Shown: positions 21,236-33,824, numbered from the stretch's first letter. The stretch is 64,000 nt of DNA from Blastobasis lacticolella (GCA_905147135.1 LR990044.1:7258122-7322121); one strand, 5' to 3'. Numbers and translations: made by a program. The notes: generated by a model not told the origin, from the sequence alone.

Positions 21236-24200
21236 ACCTATCTATCTAGTTGGCCTTTTTATAGGACAAAAAGCGAGTACCCATTGGCTATTACCTACTC
21301 AATTGTTGCACTGAACTTGAGTAGTAATAACACTTATATGTAACTAAGTGCCTGTACAGTTACGTAAAACAGTACTATCCGTCTATTAATAAACGGCATT
21401 GTCGAACTCGTGTCCGTAAAAACAATTTTTGCTATTTCTAACCATACGGCGATTGGCCTCTCGAGCCTTAGACCCCTTTCACACTGGTCGCCTGGCACGT
21501 GCGATTCTCCAGCATCAACGCCGGGCCATGCTATCGTTATGAGAAAGCGCTTTTTGTCAAAGGAGGGGCTACTAAATAGTGGCGGGTGTAAGCCCGAACA
21601 CGAGGCTACAATCTAAATAGATTGTATCACCCTTGATTCGAAACGACAGACCTAAAGTGTAATTTCATCCCGTACTTAATTTGATTTCCATGTACACGTA
21701 ATTTAATTATCTTTTGCCGTCCAGGTTGAGACCGCCTCAAGTTTTCCTGTTTGCATTGGGAACTATTTGAAGTTGAAGGCCACCACAGACATCCCGTGTT
21801 GTTAGCATACGCTTAGTTACACTGGCCAGCACTCCATTGGGGACTATCTCGAGTTAATCGTTGAATATGCTGGCTGTTATTTTTCTCATTTCACGTATAA
21901 CGTTATATAGTGTCGTGGTTATTATTTTTGTATTATTTACTTATGGACACTTCCAGATGGTACGATGTATTGTACAACTTAAAATTTTTCTACGTCCGAA
22001 CACAATAGGCTCATTACTGGCGATTGGATTGAGGCATTCAGTCAGGCGCGCGACGAACGCACGACGACGTCATAGCTACAGAATCGCGCATGCCCAATAG
22101 TCGCTAGTATGTTAGGCGCCTTAGTTGAGGTTATATAAGCGTACTCCATTCCAATTTGAATAATGATCGATAAACTTATTTTTTTTGCATGATCGACACT
22201 GGAGTTACGCAAGGAGAAATATCCCCGAAATATCTACTCTACTCAATTGTTTTTAGTTAAAAGTAGACAATATTTAAAATTTGAAGATATTTCTCTAGTG
22301 GTTACTAGACACCTGTATGTATTTAGCTGGGTATACATTTCGTCAATTCATTGTAATTATCGTATGTAGGTATAATGGTTTAAAAAGCTGTCGCGGTTAT
22401 TATCTGATATTTACAACTATTTTCCGGATTTCATATCCCGAATCCTTAGGTGACGAGTAGCCCAAAATTTTGCTGCAGTTACAGGCATCATTGTCATTCC
22501 TATTTACCTACTAGTGCTAAGAGATACGCTTGCGTGTTGCGATATAGGTACTTGGCCAATTTAAGATTTATTTTTAATGGTTTTTGACGTTGTTTCGCTG
22601 TCCACATACCAGTCTCCCTTGCAGGAGGTCAAGTATATAGAAGTGTATAAAGTGTTGACACTTTACGTAACAAAAAAATATTGTTTGCTTCTCTCTGGAG
22701 GGATTGAAGACCTTTATTTAATTATCTTAATCGGCTTAGAGAAAAAAAATTCAAATATTACAACTTGGCATCTAAAATCCGCCATTTTGAACTAATGAAT
22801 TTTAATGTACCCAGTATATCTCGTGCGACCAAAACGAATATAACAACACCTCATTGTTAAAATTCATTGAGGCATTTGGGCTATACGCGCGGGCCAAAGA
22901 AATAGACATATAAACGTACACACACTCCAAAAACATTATCCTCTTTTTGACGCATTCGGGTAAAAAGACAGACGCACTCTACTGCAAACTTTCATAACGC
23001 AGCAACTTCGGTTTTTTGCTCTTGCCTAATCACGTGACAATCATCTGCCTGGATCTGGATTCACACCTAGTGATTCACACGCATCTTACACCTATTCTAC
23101 CTTTTGCGCAAAAAACAATCGAAACTGATTTTCCGGCACTAGCGGAAATACCTACTACTAGGCGTAAACTTTCCAGGTTTCTTTCGTCAATGTTATTCAA
23201 AAATTACTGTTTCTTTTTCTATGTTTAAATACTGTAATTATCTAGTACCTAGGTATTTGTTCTACGGGAGCATTATGGGGGACGGATCAAGCTCTGGCGA
23301 ACCGGGTTATCACTAACGAGTTGTGCGGGTCATAGCTGTCCACCACAAATTTTTAACTAAGGATACTGGTAAGCATTATAAACGAGCTTTCCTAGTAAAA
23401 AAGCCAACCCTGGCTGGCGGATCCGCGAGCGAGATCCCGAAATTTACAACTGGGATGAAGAAGAAGCAAATTTTAAATATGGTGTAAAGTAAAAACTTTT
23501 TTATTTGTGTGAACACTTAAATAAATGAATATTTTATAGTAAGCGAACCCTGACAGAAATCACGAGTTACCTTTTGGATGGATGATGATAATTTTTAAAA
23601 CAATTTATTGTAGCAAAACCATCAGTACAAACCTAAAAATCCTACATTAATATGGGGAAAAACAATTTAGCCAATAACCAACGACGACACAGCCCAAGCC
23701 AATAACGTTTCCTTTTATCTTCAACTGTTTCCTCAAACCATTTCCTGGACTCCATAGACATTTCATTGGCCCATGTTCTTTACATGACTTGTTTACACCG
23801 CATCCCTTTTATGAAGCTAATCACCTATTGTAAACGCATTGTCTGGTGTGCAAACGAGCGTGGCCACAATTAAAAGCAAGTCGTCATGTCTTAACGACAA
23901 TTTGAGCCTTTTATGACAGTTGAAGGTCTTTGTTGATTTGGCGTTATAGTGGATTTGTGGACGGGCTGGTTGGGAGTTGGGTGCGGTGATTTATCGAAGT
24001 TTTCTTTAATACGATACAAAGTTTGTTTCTAAAAATCGTATCTTTTATAATCTGTTATTTTTATTTTTTGTCTTTACCTACTGGTACTTGCTCTATCTAT
24101 TATATTACGTAAATAGTTATCTAGTTAAATACAAAAATATTCAGATCTAAGATGTTGATCTGAGATAATTACTTACTAACAAACTTGTTAGGTAATGTGT

Positions 24201-24480
24201 AAAGAAATTGTTAAGAAAACAATATATTTATAAGCTACGAAACGCAAAAGAATGTTTAATGTACAATTAAAATTAACTTTAGTAATTCTGAACCACTTAC
24301 ATAAATTGTCTGTATTATTATAGTAATTTCCTTAGCTATTACGCAACAAAAAGTAAGACCGTTAATCCGCACTTTTTAACTAAATTATAAAGTTAATGCG
24401 TTATGGCTGTGCACATCGAGGTATTACATTGGCCAGTTACATAAAATAGAAATCAACTAAAAATAGAAACAAAAACTTAC
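21236..24480. other. Long intergenic stretch, nothing firm
   Basis: Only short open frames without recognisable domains were seen, and none of the window's repeat families has a clear copy here. If the neighbouring exon candidate at 24481 is real, this could be intron. Confidence 0.4.
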
Positions 24481-24642
24481 CATTCTTTAAAATCAGAACA
24501 CAATCCACACACAAAAGATGCCAGTAGTTTCTGAAGCACACCACTTATCCGGTCACAGACGTAAAATTTATAAAAAAATATTCACACAGCACTTTTAAGA
24601 ACTTCAAACACCAAAGCGTCACCACGTCTGCCTCTCCGACAT
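24481..24642 (-). other. Candidate non-coding internal exon
   Basis: On the minus strand a pyrimidine-rich tract and acceptor (TTTCTTATTTATTCCAG) precede 162 nt. These end at a strong donor (AAAGAATG, then GTAAGTTT). All three frames carry stops; an ATG at the exon start opens only seven codons. It fits a 5'-UTR exon of a minus-strand gene whose coding part would lie to the left. A chance pairing of splice-like sequences is also possible. Confidence 0.3.
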
Positions 24643-24961
24643 CTGGAATAAATAAGAAAGAAAAAATTTAATCGCTTCGCTAGTGAAAGTAGTTTGTGGC
24701 GTCGCATTTTGTTGAGATGATTTTGAGGTGCGCCTGCGACAATTTGTTAGGTAGGTATGTACGTAGTAAAATGATTGATGGCTCTCTTACGAAACTTTTA
24801 CGGCTGCCAGAGGCATTAAAATACAATGAACGCGCTCATCACGAGTGCAGGGCAACCAACGTGCAAACTTTTCATCCCTATCTTTGTTATTCGCAAGTTC
24901 GTTAAACGTTTATATCGATGTGGGAGGATACAAATAAATAAATCATAAATAAATCATTTTG

Positions 24962-25470
24962 GCATCAATATTCCACTCGCACGCGAGTGCCCAGGGTCTG
25001 CCTTGAGCGTGATCCAGGATATGGCAAATCACGGGCTTTTTTTTAATCGCTCGCACCGATTTGAACAGCATGAAAAATTCAAAAATTTTTTAATCTCTTC
25101 GGCAACACCGAAAGAGTTATTGTCAAATCAATATTTTGATGCATGATGCTGCATCAAATAATCGAATTTTTCATGCCGAAAATCAACATTAAAAGCCGTT
25201 AAAATCGAGGCGAGCGATTCAAAAATAGGGCCTCAGGTACAGTAGAGCGATTGCCATGCGTGACCACGTTTACAGAGAAAACCTGACCAGATTGAAACAT
25301 GGTTACACATTCGTAAGTTCCTTACGATATTTTCCTTCACCGTAAGAGCATCGGTTAGTGTTCAACTAATGCACATAACTTAAAAAAGTCATTGGTAGGT
25401 ACATGGCGGCACTGTATGGGGATCGAACTGGATACCTCTCGCTTACGAGACCGACTACATTAGGCCAACG
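24962..25470 (-). mobile_element. SINE1 split by MITE P
   Basis: The reverse tail (CGCACGCGAGTGCCCAGGGT, then GTGATCCAGGATATGGCAAA) lies left of the MITE. The body and head (CTTCACCGTAAGAGCATCGG, then ATACCTCTCGCTTACGAG) lie right of it. The element was full length before the MITE landed. Confidence 0.75.
25033..25232. mobile_element. MITE family P, nested in SINE1
   Basis: It begins GGGC plus a T run and AATCGCTCGC, and ends GCGAGCGATTCAAAAATAGG. Inner arms ATGAAAAATTCAAAAA and CGAATTTTTCATGCC are also inverted. It lies between two parts of one SINE1 copy, so it inserted later. Confidence 0.75.
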
Positions 25471-26615
25471 AAAGACAAATAATGTATTGTCGTTATCAAA
25501 ATGTCACATCTTTGGCACCTTCGATTTCCATTCTTAACCTTTATACTCGTACGTAATCGAGTATTGTAGTCGCCTGTTACATTTGGATTTTGTATTAATG
25601 GACATACTTTTCCAAACAGTCTAAAATAAATTTTTTTTTTAAATACGGTAGATACTGATTATTATGCTATTTGGCGAATCCCATTAAATATACTGATTAA
25701 CGCGATACTTAAAAATGTAGAACCGCACGAACCTTGTAAAACATAAATATGAAAAGTGTGAAAAATTAACAGGACAACATAATACCTGTACTAGAGGACC
25801 CGGCGCGACTTCGTTCACATACACCTACTTTAGTACTACCTACCCTTATTTTTCATGCTTGTAAACCTTCCTCTTGAATCACTCTATTTACTTATGGAAA
25901 CCGCAAAAACATCCGTTGCGTAGTTTAAAAGATCTAAGCTTACATACATACATACGTAGGAACAGACGGCCGGAAGTTACTTTGTTTTATACGATGTATA
26001 GATATATGTAATTAGAAAGATATACTGGGAAAAAAAAATTCTTGAATATGGACATAGACAGACATATTGTGCAACCATTACAATATAACATCATTTTTAA
26101 TTGTAATCGACCCATTTGAAACAATACCAACAACAATACTCTTCATTAAGTTGAGAAATATAATAAATATTGATGCCTGAAACGTTGAGAAACAACAAGT
26201 CGGTCAGAATATTTCAACGCGTCTTGTGTTTGATCGAAAACATTTCGTTTGCAATACCTAAGTGATGTTCATAACATATAACGTGAATAATATGAGACAT
26301 ACAGTTAAGCAATGTGGTCATAAAATTGTTACATTACTTAAACTGGTTTTAAAGATGCCACTACTGTAAGGACGTGTCCCAATTTTTTTAACGTTTTATT
26401 AAGATTACACAACTTGTTCAACATTGACACAAAAGTGAACCAAATAAACAGTTTTTTCTGTTGCAGATTAAATAATTAATTGGCGATAAAGTCAAGTTAT
26501 TGGCGAGATTTTGGCATGTTGGTCACACGTTATGGTTAAAGAGAAGATAAGGTTAATACCAATAAATTCACAGTAGGTAGATGCAAATAGTTGTAATTCT
26601 ACGTCAGTATTGTGT
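25471..26615. other. Intergenic with a Helitron-like or LINE-like relic
   Basis: At about 25795-25985 the stretch GGCGCGACTTCGTTCAC, then a CATACATACATACG run, resembles a degraded dispersed repeat with a (C)GAAGTCGCG-type end. The rest is unrecognised. Confidence 0.3.
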
Positions 26616-26885
26616 ATCGCGGCCGTGTGGTGTCCGGCAGAGTAGAATAGCAGCAGCCCCTTACCCACGTGGGTGTCGTACATGGCGAGTAATGTTTTTT
26701 AGGCAGAAGATCTGGGTCTATAGTCTGATCTAGAGTCTGTAGGGAAATGGGCAGCAGCATTTTCTAATATTTATAACACTGCGATCTCCAACCCGCCTGC
26801 CAAGCGTGGAGATTGTGGTAATAGCTTCCCCATTCGTGGTAGGCCTGTCCTGCAGTGGACTGTTATGGGCTGTGATCATTATGTA
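26616..26885 (-). repeat. Dispersed repeat E (reverse), long copy
   Basis: CGGCCGTGTGGTGTCCGGCA, then AGTCTGTAGGGAAATGGGCA, GCGATCTCCAACCCGCCTGC and GCAGTGGACTGTTATGGGCT form the full block order, inverted relative to 62053-62318. Confidence 0.7.
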
Positions 26886-26934
26886 ACAATGATGTTGTTT
26901 GTCCCAGGTTCCACTGGAGATCTAAGAAGCGATG

Positions 26935-27065
26935 AGTGACATTACTGAGTCGGATACGAATGTAGACTTACGATGTGAGGATGCCGAAGACTGAGCGAAG
27001 TTGAGAAGAAAAAATAAGAAAGTGGGTCCTGGCAAAAGCCGGGATTGACGCTAGGATGATGTTGT
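26935..27065 (+). repeat. LINE 3' terminus
   Basis: GAGGATGCCGAAGACTGAGC, GTGGGTCCTGGCAAAAGCCG and ACGCTAGGATGATG match the family at 53340-53580. Only the final codons (..EDAED..K..) and the terminus remain. Confidence 0.65.
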
Positions 27066-27191
27066 TATTTACCTTCCAAAAAATTAACCCGATTGCTATA
27101 CAACTTTGGTAAACTATTCATAGAAAAAACCTTCCACCAATACCACCGTCCCGACCAATTTCGCCAGATAATTTCTTAATGAAACTGATGA

Positions 27192-27361
27192 CCAGGGCGC
27201 TAATTTACTAATGGCATGATTGAGTTGTAAATGGATCGCAATCGTACCTTAACGGCAATTTTATTCAGTATTCTGCTACAATTAAAACTGCCGTTAAGCT
27301 ATTATTGCGTATCAATTACAATTCAATCGTGGCAAACAAATTAGCGGTTTCGGGGCCCTGT
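27192..27361. repeat. 170-bp foldback with ~65-75-bp arms
   Basis: Left-arm blocks GCTAATTT, TGATTGAGTTGTAA and CTTAACGGCAATTTTA recur inverted in the right arm (CTTAACGGCAGTTTTA on the opposite strand). Similarity is about 80 percent and the loop about 20 bases. No other copy was seen in the window. It could be an old foldback transposon or a source of hairpin RNA. Confidence 0.65.
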
Positions 27362-28524
27362 TTGTATTTGTTTTCTTGTTTCACGTCGAAATGCTCTATT
27401 GAGTCTAATTTTTGATACATTTTTCCCTGTAGAAAATTGTAAAAACTGGATGGGAAAATATTGAGTTATCCACTTCCAAGAATGCAAAATTACGGGTCGC
27501 GCGGCTCGACAGTCGAGCGCTTAAGTAAGTGATTCTTTCGTAACTTCGCCAGCGCTCCCCTACCGCTGGGTCCTACAGAGTTTAACGCTAGGCCTACACC
27601 TAGTTGTTTTAGTATATATTCTTTATTAATATGATTAAATTAACCACCCAAAAATTTACAAGTATTTACAAATAATTAACTAAAGTATAGTCTAGGCTTA
27701 ACAATTTTTTTTTATTGAGTAATTGTTTATTTTATTATTGGGCACGTCCTAACTGCTTCCAGTCATCACGTTCATTTTGCAGAAACAAATTTCTTATTAG
27801 ATATAAATAGTGCCTTTTGTGTCATGTTTATATTTGCCATGTCTTTGTTACCATTTTTGTGTGAAATAAACTATTAAATAAATAAATAAAATAAAACACA
27901 AAGTTCTTCTAATAGTCCTTAGATCCCCGAGCTCTCTACAATAGTTCCTACACAAATAGTTCTCTCCACGGTAGTTTAACCTGCACAAGCGTCTCTATAC
28001 GAGGAGACACCCACGCCGTTTATACAAGCGTCTGTAACTCGTTTGCAAGTCTCGATATCTCAAACCTTTACGATCACATAACATTTATTTGCTTAAAATC
28101 GTAACCGGCACCGGAAAGCGTGTCAGGCTGACAGCGTGGCGCGTGTGTGCCAGATATCGGGCCTCGATGACACACTGCGTCTGATCCTAGGTATTATAAC
28201 ATTTATAACTATGAGGTCCGATCCGAATCGGAGAATTGTGATGCGACAGTGTAATTTTGTCTCTAGACTACTTACCTAATATTTGTAGTTCCGCCTAAAA
28301 CCCTGGGACTCTATCGGTTCTCATCTCAACAAATATTGTCAAAACAAATTTTTTTTACAGCTCTAAAAATAAATAAATTAAATTTATTCCATCAACTAAA
28401 TTTACAACCACAATTTTATGAGTTGTAGGGGTCTCCTTTTAAGTAAGGGAGGGTTTACTTGTGTCAGGAGGCCCCGTTGCTCTAAACAGAGTTAAGAAAA
28501 TCAATTTAGTGGGGAACAATAGCT
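27362..28524. other. Intergenic; A-rich retroelement-like tail at 27840-27895
   Basis: AATAAACTATTAAATAAATA near 27860 looks like a poly(A) tail. A GC-richer patch lies near 27495-27590. No gene is recognised. Confidence 0.35.
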
Positions 28525-28640
28525 CTAAGATGGAAAACAAGCTTACGGCCTGCCTGATAAGCAGTCACCGCAGCCTATGGACGTTTGCAATACCCACGCG
28601 TTACCGACCCCAAAAACCTTTTCATCCCTTTTCGTGAATG
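28525..28640 (-). repeat. LINE-D 3' end (reverse)
   Basis: AAACAAGCTTACGGCCTGCC and GCAGCCTATGGACGTTTGCA match the reverse of 35140-35212. Confidence 0.65.
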
Positions 28641-28740
28641 ATTAAGGTTTGAGAGATGGAGAACTACAGATGGTGATAAATAATGCGCACATTAGTTCGG
28701 TTTTGTAGAGTGTCGTCTTTATCGCACGCGTGGGAGTAAT

Positions 28741-28800
28741 TTTTTTTATATACCACTAAGTTGGAAACAAGCTTGTGGCTTGCCTGATGGTAAGCACAAA
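28741..28800 (-). repeat. LINE-D 3' tip (reverse)
   Basis: A T run, then ACCACTAAGTTGGAAACAAG and CTTGTGGCTTGCCTGATGG. Confidence 0.55.
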
Positions 28801-30075
28801 AATACGAAATACGAAGCCGAAACTACCTTATGTGCATTATTTACCGATGATTCTAGAAATAGTAACAGATGACGAATTAGGGAGAATCGCATTCATTTTT
28901 GCAAGCTTTCTTTTCGTTTATATGTATATCCCTGTCTGTTCATAATAAAATCTTGCAAGTTAAATTCGACCCATTTCCCAGTTTTCTATAGAGCTGAAAC
29001 TTTGCACGCTCATTTAAGTTCGGTGACAATGCAATGTTAAGATGCCATCGAGCTGATCTGATGATGGAGATACAAAGTCGATACCCACTGTAAACTCATC
29101 GAATTTGGGCTCGTTTGATTAGTCTTGACAAATACGACTGATAATTGAGAACGCACGATAAAAGCTTGCTACACAGACTAATGTATATGTCAAATTCTTT
29201 ATCCATACATACACGTTAACATTTCCAGAGTTAACACCGATGTAGGTTGGGGCAAAAGGGAATAATTTTGGCCGCCGTTAACAATACTCTCACGGATTCC
29301 GTAGACCACGTATTTTCCATTTATCTTTCGTTTTATTGGCCTTTTTTACCGCCATCGGATACAATCAAATCTCAAGAGTAATAAGTTAAGTTTTAAACAA
29401 GTAAAGGAAATGAAGTTGTTATTATTTTTTCCTCGATCTAGAATTTTTTCCTCTATGCTAATATAAACAATTTTGTAACAAGTTACAACTTAATATTGAT
29501 TTCGTAAATGACTTCATAGGATAGTGCTAAATAGATGCTAATATAAAGAGCAAAGAAAAGAAAACGAAACGAACTAAAGAGGTCTTCGCGCACGAAAAAC
29601 AACACCACTATTATGGAGATGAATTGACAGACAGAAAGAAGGGAACATATATTAACAACAGTACCTATAATTTTGAGGAGGCGTTTCAAGAGGCGTTGAA
29701 AGCCCGAGTGAACCCGAGTAAATGGTTATCGAAAGTTCGTAGCTACAAGTTCCATAGACTTGAAACTTGAAAAGCGTAGGTAATCAGCTAATTTGTAATA
29801 CTTTACGACCAAACGAAGATATTAAGTCGCTAACGCAATAAAGTTGGAAAGATATTGACATAGTTAAAATTAACTTTTACTTAATTTATAGTTTTATAGC
29901 TGTCTCACAGCGATTTTCACCCGCGTGTTTATGGGAAAATCTGTGAACTATTCGAGTTATGCTATTATTTTTCCGGAACTAAAAGTGATCCATGCCACTC
30001 AGTGGCAGTTAGTTGGTTGGGTAGATAACGTTAATAAACGGGACACTTTTTGAAAGAATTATTATTTAGTAGTAA
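28801..30075. other. Intergenic, possible relic at 28935-29110
   Basis: The stretch with TTTCTATAGAGCTGAAACTTTGC resembles a dispersed element but has no second copy here. No gene is recognised. Confidence 0.3.
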
Positions 30076-30089
30076 CATACGGCTTGTAT

Positions 30090-30408
30090 TGGAGCGTCGG
30101 TGGCCGAGAGGTTACAGTATAGACTCGCTAGTACCGGGATGTGTATGATGTGTACAGTGGGATTCGAACCCACTGCGGCCATGTACCAATGACTCTTTTA
30201 TGAGTTATGTACATTAGTTGAATACTAACCGATGCTCTTACGGTGAGGGAAAACATGTAACCTACACATTCAGGCGACTGCCTACCGTTCAGGTTCTCCT
30301 GGTACCAGGGTCACGGAGGTCAGATGGCAGTCGCTCCACTGTAATTACCTGATCTACCAGAGCGTGAGAGCATAACCGGGACATTAACGCCAAGATGATT
30401 ATTTTTTT
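30090..30408 (+). mobile_element. SINE1 with target duplication
   Basis: The head GGAGCGTCGGTGGCCGAGAG is intact. An insertion of about 20 bp sits in the B-box region (GGGATTCGAACCC). The tail ends ACATTAACGCCAAGATGATT. CATACGGCTTG occurs on both sides, at 30076-30086 and 30409-30419. Confidence 0.8.
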
Positions 30409-30612
30409 CATACGGCTTGCACTGAAGATTCGGCTAAGCGTTGGAGTGAAAAGGATGAACATAGCGTGTGCTGCAGCTAGACCTTTGTAAAAAATATAAT
30501 TTATGATTTAAATAATGAACAGTGACAGTAACCCACTGAATTCTATAAATACGGCCAAAACTGGTCTCAGACCAGAAGTATGAATAATTGAGTAGGTGCA
30601 TCTTTGATGAAT

Positions 30613-30700
30613 ACACACATAACACAAGCTTTGCTTACTTTGGGGCTAGATGGCGCTGTGTCTATTTGTCCACGCATATTTATTTACTATTATTATTTTA
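30613..30700 (+). mobile_element. SINE2 tail fragment
   Basis: CACAAGCTTTGCTTACTTTG, then GGGCTAGATGGCGCTGTG. The tRNA-like head is absent. It faces an inverted SINE2 copy at 31063-31630. Confidence 0.7.
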
Positions 30701-30819
30701 TTATCTGTGTTCATTAAATGTCACAATTTTGTAGTATTAGCTGATCCTCGCCGTTTTTTCAGTGATGTGTTATTAGTCTGTATAATTCAGTTTATCCTGC
30801 GGTAACAATAATCATCATC

Positions 30820-31025
30820 GTCATGATCTTGGCGTCAGTCCCGATTATCCCGGTTGGAGGGCCCGAGGTCCGGCTTTCTACTTCACCTTGTCCTTTGCTC
30901 GGTCTTCGGTATCCTTGGCGGTAAGTTTGTTGGCACGACGTCAAGCCATCGCTTCTTGGGACCTGACGGGGGTGGCATGGCCAGACGTTTCTTCCCTACG
31001 TAATTTGCTGGTGTGCACGAGACGT
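30820..31025 (-). pseudogene. LINE 3' end (SINE1 partner family)
   Basis: The minus-strand order is a fragment of the coding end (AAGCGATGGCTTGACGTCGT), then CCGGACCTCGGGCCCTCC and ACTGACGCCAAGATCATGAC. It is homologous to 56305-56545 but shorter. The tip equals the SINE1 tail. Confidence 0.65.
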
Positions 31026-31062
31026 AGCAATACCATCGAAGACTCTCAAGGACATTAAAAAA

Positions 31063-31630
31063 ATAAACAAAGTAAGCAAAGCTTGTGTTATGGATGCCAG
31101 AAAACTGATAAACTACTTATATATTTTTCTTCTTCTTATCGAGTCGATGGACTAAACTCTCACTTATACTTTATTCGCCCAGTATTCGGCGACGGAAACA
31201 GCGTTTGAACTGGCCTTGAACAAGTCCTCCATGGTACAAGTTTTAGGGCACGCCGAGCATGAAACGAGGTGGTCCATAGTTTGCGGAGATATCCCACAGT
31301 CGCACTGAGAATTGTCATTTGTATATCCCCACTTAAAGAGATTCTCTTTGCATCGGCCCACCTGGGTTCGCAGCCGATTTAACGCCTTCCAGGTTGGCCA
31401 CGGAAGTTTGTTTCCGGGTGGGAGCTTTTCAGTAGGAGGGATAAAGGCGGGATTAGAAAATTCAGTGATATATATTTTTTAAAACATACTTATTAAACAT
31501 ACAACACACAGACCCGTAAATGAAATTAAAAATCATCATTTCAATTTTGTCCGGGCGGGAATCGAACCCAGGAACTCTGCGTGGCAGACCCGTTGTTAAC
31601 CAACTAAACCGGAGTCAAACTCAGGTCGCC
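31063..31630 (-). mobile_element. SINE2 split by a LINE insertion
   Basis: The tail (AGTAAGCAAAGCTTGTGTTA) lies at 31070-31090. Body and head (AAATCATCATTTCAATTTTG, then CGGGCGGGAATCGAACCC) lie at 31470-31630. The gap is filled by a LINE pol fragment. A TATATATTTTT-like sequence flanks the insertion on both sides, suggesting a target duplication. Confidence 0.7.
31130..31450 (-). pseudogene. LINE polymerase C-terminus, open to its stop
   Basis: The minus-strand frame reads PWPTWKALNRLRTQVGRCKE and continues through WGY, CDCG, QTMDHLVSC, TCTMEDL and AEYWANKV to a stop. This is the C-terminal zinc-knuckle-like region (C.C..... H...C) of a non-LTR polymerase family widespread in animals. About 95 codons are uninterrupted, so the insertion is fairly young. 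It is 5'-truncated, as is usual for LINEs, and lies inside SINE2. Confidence 0.75.
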
Positions 31631-33199
31631 AAGTACATTGTAGTTGTATTATCAATTTCTAAAATCCGCAGTCTGTAACAGCCCACATAAGCCTCCTCCA
31701 GTAGTAGTTACCAATTATATTCAAGACTAATTAATTCATGTTTTAGTACGTTCATTGTAACATTTTAACTAGGTAACTACTCCCTTATATGTTTAAATAT
31801 ACGGAACTAATAACATGCCTGTACTGTTACTTAATTATTAGCAGTTGGCCCAAGGCAGTTTCCCCGTTTTAATTTATTAACGAATAGCTGTTTCCGGCAT
31901 TTTGCCGGGTTAAATACGATTCTAAATATAAATATTGCCTCGGAAATCTCGGATCAGATGTTACTCGCAGAACCTATTAAAATATTCAACTTAATTTAGC
32001 CAGCCTATTTTATATTATATTATATTAAGCCGAATAAAGGTTAAAATTTTTGGAAATTACCAACCCGTATCAGAGTATTGTGCCTCTTTGTAGTTGTAAT
32101 AAGTAAGCATCTTTTTATTATAAATAGATTTTGCCCGCGACTTAATCCGCGCGAAAATCGTTTTAAGGGCGGTTTATCTTTTTCCCGAGCTACCATTTTA
32201 AATTACCTCCCTAATGTATGAAAGCTAGCTACGGAGAGGTCAAGCTGTATCTGCGGTTCTACACAACCGAATTAGATGAAACATGGGTTAGATTTTAAGT
32301 TGGCCTCCAAACTACCAATCTGTGAATACCCCGTCAAAATCCATTCGGCGACATTTCCATATTCATTATAGTTTAGCTGATCTATTATGGTTCCACATCA
32401 GGTCTTCCAGTTTCCAAAATCAATTACACCCAGTTTATTATTTTATATTGCCCAGGCTTAATAGCTATACAAAAACTGAAGTTTCATTCTAATCCGTAGT
32501 TCAAACAGACAGCATTTTTTTACTATTTCTTCATTGTCCTAAATTCTTTTTTGTAAGTATATTCAATGTACATACACATTTTTTTACTGTTTTATTATAT
32601 ATAGATAATAGATATGCACCAAAACGAAAGCCTCTAGCTGTCAAGATATCAAGTTACGCTTGGCCGGACCGGATCACATCTTCAACTCCTCTCTAAGTGT
32701 TATCCCCCTACGAAAAAAGGCGAAGTATTGCATTGTGCAACTACGATAAATAATCCAGTTATACTTATTGTTAGTATACGACTTAAATTACGTAATACGT
32801 ATAACGGTATAATAGTTATGTCTGCCACTACACTATTTGAATAAAAATTCATTATTTAATAATTTGTGACCATGGTATTGACCTACTCATAAGTTTTAAA
32901 GTGATGGTTCCTGTATCGAAAAGTTGCCAATTCTCAAGCCAATCTCAAATACATAATGCCTTCAATCATGCCATATCAACAGTCCACTGCAGCAAGCCTC
33001 CTCCATAAATGTGGAGAAATTTGGATTTACCAATCTCTTGGCTATGTCAAAAACAAATACAGGAAAGTTGCAGCCTATTTTCTATTCTAGAGGCCATTAC
33101 CACACCTTTCTTAAGATTCAAAATATTTTTAGTGCACAATAATCAACAGAATAACGTAGGAAAACTTTCGAACAAGTTTACATTTTATACTCAAATATT
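31631..33199. other. Intergenic; dispersed-repeat relic at ~32115-32570
   Basis: ATTTTGCCCGCGACTTAATC and AAAGCTAGCTACG with CCGTCAAAATCCATTCGGCG resemble a common lepidopteran interspersed repeat, but no good second copy is present. A short open frame at 33009-33263 has no recognised domain. Confidence 0.35.
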
Positions 33200-33395
33200 T
33201 CTTAAACTGCGGAACTATGAAACAAAGCTAAAAACTATCTGGATTAAACTGCCTTTCAAATAAAGAAAACCGCAACGAAATCGGTCAATCCCTTCGGGAG
33301 CTACGATGCTACAGACAGACACACCTCTACACAAACACACAGATACACACGCCCAGCAACACTCCTCCTTTTCGTCGGGGATTAAAACTTGAGGC
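33200..33395 (-). repeat. Repeat H (reverse)
   Basis: AAACAAAGCTAAAAACTATC, then GAAATCGGTCAATCCCTTCG, GGGAGCTACGATGCTACAGA and a CACACAGATACACACG run are the inverse of 44310-44545. Confidence 0.65.
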
Positions 33396-33824
33396 ACGTC
33401 GGTAGGTACTATATTCAGATTTCGATCCTGGCTGTCGTAGGCTTAGCATAACCATGAGGTTAGCACGAATTTGCAACCACAACCTCGGTTCTTTCAAGTA
33501 TACATAGCTAAGTGCATTGCCTTATTATTATCCGTGGTTGCGGAGCTATTGTTGGGCGTTGCAGTCAATATCTGGTAATTAGGGCTGAGGTTGCTATTTG
33601 CACAGGCATTTTGCTGTGCCTAGAATGACGTCAGGTAGGGTATTGTCCCTTTGTATACGATGCCCTTTGAGTTTGATAGACTATGCCATTTACGGATATG
33701 CTTAAGTACCTTAAGTATATTGCGTTCAGGCTTCTTTGGCTCGCAACTTATAAAGAAAATTTTCAACTCAATAACCAAAGGTAAGAACGAGTTTATTTTA
33801 TGGGTTGCCTTAATGTAAACAGCA

